From: Alphaproteobacteria bacterium
GTDB taxonomy: Bacteria > Pseudomonadota > Alphaproteobacteria > BOG-932 > Roseiterribacteraceae
Direction: 5' to 3'
DNA: 7,344 bases
NCBI GenBank assembly: GCA_903970575.1
Contig: CAJCJC010000169.1
Location: 1 to 7,344, forward strand
The notes beneath the pieces are model-generated. The model had not been told where the DNA came from and made no database searches. It worked only from the letters and a program-made list of their open reading frames with translations. The position numbers and the translations under genes were made by a program. Of this stretch, positions 5,136 to 7,344 are shown piece after piece. The stretch's first letter is position 1, and each line of letters starts with the position of its first letter.

Positions 5136-6482
5136 TCACGGCAGCCTTTTCGCCGTCGCCGGGATTTGGTCCTTGCGCCTTGGCTTCTTCAGCGGCTCCT
5201 CGGCTGGAAACCTGCCATAGAGATCGATCAACTGGTCGTACAGCAATGTCGCCGCGCGTTCGTAACCGGCGGCGGTGAAATGGACATGGTCCCCCCGCGC
5301 CAGAGGCGGATCGGCATGCACCCAGGCGTCGATCCCGCCATCCGGCGCCATCACCCTTGACCAGTCCCAGAAATCGACTCCATCGGCCTCGGCCACCTGA
5401 CGCTGAATCGCGCGCACCTGACCCAGCGCCGACGGCGTCGTCCAGCGGCAGGCCTCGCGGCAACGCGCCTCGGCCCGCTGCCCATCGGGCGGCCCGATGA
5501 CGATGATGGACGCCTCCGGCGCGGCGCGTTTCAGCCGCGCGACGGCGTCGCCGAACGCCTCGCGATAGGCGGCCGGGTCAAACGCGGTCTCGAACCCCTC
5601 ATTGGTCCCGAACGACAGCAAGACCAGCGATGGTCTGATCGCGGCCATGTCTTGCTCGATGATCTCGGGCGACCAATGGTCGAAGATATTCACGGTCGCG
5701 CCGACCACGCCGAGGCTGATCAACTGCACGCCACGCTGCCTGTTGTCGGTCGACCAGTCCAGTATGGTGATGCCCGCCGACCGGGCGATCAGCTCCAGGC
5801 TGCGCGTGCCCTCGGGCGCGTTGATCGTAACGCGCCTCGCCCGGCCCGCGACGCCGCCGGTGGGGATCGTTTTGGTCAATTTGCCGTCGAGCCAGACCTC
5901 AAGATTTCCGCCGCCGGGGCGCTCCAGAAAATCCACGCTGGCTGAATCGAACGCCGGACCCACCGTTGTCATGCTCATGGTCGCGCCGGCCTTTACGCTG
6001 GTCGCGCTGAACCCGCTTAGCCCGTAAGGTCCCCTGGCGCGCTCGGTCAGGCTGTTATTGATCGCCCATCGGCCGGTCTGGGCGATCTTGACGTCCAGTT
6101 GGCGAAGGCCGGGATAGGCCAGGCCCGGCGGCATCATCCCGCGTCCGCCATCGCCGAATTTCTCCTGGAAATCGCCCCGCAGCACGGCGGTGAAATAATC
6201 GCCGGCGGTGTGACTGTCGCCGAGCTGCAGGATGCGGACATGCTCCAACTGTCCGTTCTGCAGCCGCCGCAGATCGCTGAAAAACGCGGTCAACGGCGGC
6301 ATGGTCAGCATTGGCGCGTTGCGATCCGTCACCATAGTCGCCGGTTCCCCGGCCGACGCCGGTCCGGGCGACGATCCCATGCCCACCGCGGGGTGGCGCG
6401 CGATTGCGGCGCAACCGGCGAGAAGGATGGCGAACCCCAGGCAAACGCAGCCGTGGGCGGATCGGCGCCGCGACGCGGTCAC
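5136..6482 (-). CDS. SGNH/GDSL-family lipoprotein, probable envelope polymer acyltransferase or acetylesterase
   Basis: A 448-aa protein starting with GTG at 6482, one base of which is shared with the TAG of the upstream gene (TAGTG). The N-terminus has Arg5-7, a hydrophobic core and a lipobox L21-A-G-C24, predicting export and lipid attachment at Cys24. SGNH blocks are present: block I L-G-D-S-H-T-A-G-D with Ser90, block III F-G-T-N-E with Asn294, and block V D-H-V-H with Asp398 and His401. A long stretch of about 150-245 between blocks I and II is rich in beta-type segments (for example L-E-V-W-L-D-G at 194-200). It is placed like the CBM35-like insert of Neisseria Ape1. A C-x-x-x-C pair (Cys341, Cys345) could form a disulfide. 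Adjacency to MBOAT fits a PatB-like transferase taking acetyl groups from the MBOAT shuttle, or an Ape1-like esterase removing them. Which of the two cannot be decided here. Confidence 0.9.
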   Translation of the reverse strand: MTASRRRSAHGCVCLGFAILLAGCAAIARHPAVGMGSSPGPASAGEPATMVTDRNAPMLTMPPLTAFFSDLRRLQNGQLEHVRILQLGDSHTAGDYFTAVLRGDFQEKFGDGGRGMMPPGLAYPGLRQLDVKIAQTGRWAINNSLTERARGPYGLSGFSATSVKAGATMSMTTVGPAFDSASVDFLERPGGGNLEVWLDGKLTKTIPTGGVAGRARRVTINAPEGTRSLELIARSAGITILDWSTDNRQRGVQLISLGVVGATVNIFDHWSPEIIEQDMAAIRPSLVLLSFGTNEGFETAFDPAAYREAFGDAVARLKRAAPEASIIVIGPPDGQRAEARCREACRWTTPSALGQVRAIQRQVAEADGVDFWDWSRVMAPDGGIDAWVHADPPLARGDHVHFTAAGYERAATLLYDQLIDLYGRFPAEEPLKKPRRKDQIPATAKRLP

Positions 6483-7222
6483 TATCGGACCGGGGTCTGG
6501 GTTTTGTCAGGCGCGGTGATCGCCGCATAGACCGCATTGGCGATCAACTCATAGCCATAGGGCGTGAAATGAACGCCGTCATCCGCCCGAACTTGACGCA
6601 GACGGCCGGCCGAATCGGGCAGATGGGTCGCAAAACCTCCATCCGCGCCTTTGAAATTATCGATGAGAGGCAGAAATACCACGCCCGGCCGCTTGGTTTC
6701 CGCCACGAATATGTCGTCCAGCACTGTCGCTCCCGTATTCATTTCGTCCTTGCGCATGATGGGCAATCCCAGCCACACCACCGCAATATCGCGCTTCGCG
6801 AACTCCGCCAGAATGGCGTCGACCCGCGCGCGATACACTGTTTTCCACGTATCGGTTGGAAAGATATAGCCTTTCCGGTTTTCATCGCGAATGCTCTGCT
6901 GATCGTTGGACCCGAACATCACGACCGCGTTGGTGATGTGGTCGCGGTCAAGCTCCGCGGTGAACTCGGTGAACCATGTGGCGTAATCCGGCCGCGTCAG
7001 CCCCGCGCCCACCTTCGAATAGTGGAACAGCGCGTCCTCCGGGTGGGATTTGACGACGAGATAGAGCCCGCCATAAACGCCGTCTCCCAGCGAATCGCCG
7101 AATACCCCGATATTCCGGCTGATCGGATCGGCCCCGGCTCCGGCGGCGAGGGATAGGGCGACCGCTAGAAAAAGGGCTGCGACGCTGTTCGCAATCGCGG
7201 GCAAAAACGGGTGAAATCGCAT
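6482..7222 (-). CDS. Secreted SGNH hydrolase-fold protein, DUF459-like
   Basis: A 246-aa protein with a signal peptide: basic Arg2, a hydrophobic stretch at about 9-27 and A-G-A (29-31) before Asp32 as a likely cleavage site, so it should be soluble in the periplasm. SGNH blocks are clear: V-F-G-D-S-L-G-D-G-V (40-49) with nucleophile Ser44, V-G-A-G-L (71-75) with the block II glycine, M-F-G-S-N-D (102-107) with Asn106, and D-G-V-H-F (215-219) with Asp215 and His218. The F-G-D-S-L-G-D-G start and the overall order resemble the DUF459 branch of SGNH proteins, often found near MBOAT genes. It is the first visible gene of the cassette. Its TAG overlaps the GTG of the next gene, which suggests tight co-expression. 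A role as acyltransferase or esterase acting with MBOAT is inferred. The ATG at 7222 gives a good signal peptide, though its ribosome binding site is weak. Confidence 0.88.
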   Translation of the reverse strand: MRFHPFLPAIANSVAALFLAVALSLAAGAGADPISRNIGVFGDSLGDGVYGGLYLVVKSHPEDALFHYSKVGAGLTRPDYATWFTEFTAELDRDHITNAVVMFGSNDQQSIRDENRKGYIFPTDTWKTVYRARVDAILAEFAKRDIAVVWLGLPIMRKDEMNTGATVLDDIFVAETKRPGVVFLPLIDNFKGADGGFATHLPDSAGRLRQVRADDGVHFTPYGYELIANAVYAAITAPDKTQTPVR

Positions 7223-7344
7223 GATTCTTGGGCAGGCCTTGGCTTGATGGAAGGCCGCCGGTCGAGGCGGTTTTCCGACCGATGCCGGTTGCCGGGTCCA
7301 CCCTCGACGACCCGCCTGAAACTAGCATGGCGCGCCGGGCGGGA
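7223..7344. other. Gene-free right edge, likely leader of the acylation cassette
   Basis: No convincing gene is seen in these 122 bases. The cassette promoter, if it is local, should lie here on the minus strand, but no clear -35/-10 pair or strong ribosome binding site could be identified. A short inverted repeat, CCGCC at 7255-7259 and GGCGG at 7266-7270, precedes TTTT on the plus strand and is too weak to call a terminator. A minus-strand TAG at 7324-7322 might close a gene extending beyond the window, but six residues are too few to judge. Confidence 0.4.

Noticed and set aside
3788..5278. A 496-codon open frame on the plus strand opposite the MBOAT and SGNH genes
   Set aside because: It is antisense to genes with strong family motifs. 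Its translation is rich in Arg, Gln, Pro and Asp without any recognisable domain, as expected for a mirror frame in GC-rich coding DNA.
7255..7274. Possible intrinsic terminator (CCGCC, 6-nt loop, GGCGG, TTTT) on the plus strand
   Set aside because: The stem is only 5 bp and the T-run only four. No plus-strand gene leading into it is visible, and such matches are common in GC-rich DNA.
7322..7344. Possible 3' end of an upstream minus-strand gene closing at TAG (7324-7322)
   Set aside because: Only about six residues would be visible, which is not enough to distinguish a gene end from chance.

Overview
The window is GC-rich DNA with dense, short-spaced genes and the codon bias typical of a Gram-negative proteobacterium. 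The dTDP-L-rhamnose genes, the lipoprotein signal and the periplasmic esterase-type proteins fit an alphaproteobacterium, but the genus cannot be fixed from this sequence. It contains eight complete protein genes and one gene cut by the left edge. No RNA genes, insertion sequences, CRISPR arrays or long repeats were found, and no gene-free stretch exceeds about 125 bases.

Left part (1-2616, minus strand): a compact dTDP-L-rhamnose operon read as rfbC-rfbB-rfbD-rfbA, with gaps of 1, 5 and 16 nt. The first 14 residues of RfbA are visible at the left edge. Together the four enzymes turn glucose-1-phosphate and dTTP into dTDP-L-rhamnose, the donor for O-antigen, capsule or other rhamnose-containing glycans.

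Middle (2617-3393): a 110-bp divergent intergenic region with two inverted repeats, followed by two small plus-strand genes of unknown function. One is a 117-aa helical protein starting at TTG. The other is an 83-aa acidic, aromatic-free and probably disordered protein.

Right part (3390-7222, minus strand): a four-gene cell-envelope acylation cassette, read from right to left. It encodes a secreted SGNH/DUF459-like protein, an SGNH lipoprotein related to peptidoglycan or polysaccharide acetyl-esterases/transferases, an MBOAT O-acyltransferase, and a 102-aa single-span membrane protein. The genes are joined by a 1-nt overlap (TAGTG), a 22-nt gap and a 5-nt gap. The MBOAT protein ends exactly in F-I-Y-F-Q-F. 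This matches the C-terminal acyl-shuttle hexapeptide known from DltX and from MBOAT proteins that carry it as a fusion. The likely scheme is that MBOAT moves an acyl group across the inner membrane onto Tyr466, and the serine of an SGNH partner takes it on to a polymer. The polymer is not identified; peptidoglycan or a rhamnose-containing polysaccharide made with the neighbouring operon are both possible. The 102-aa protein is the least described part of the cassette.
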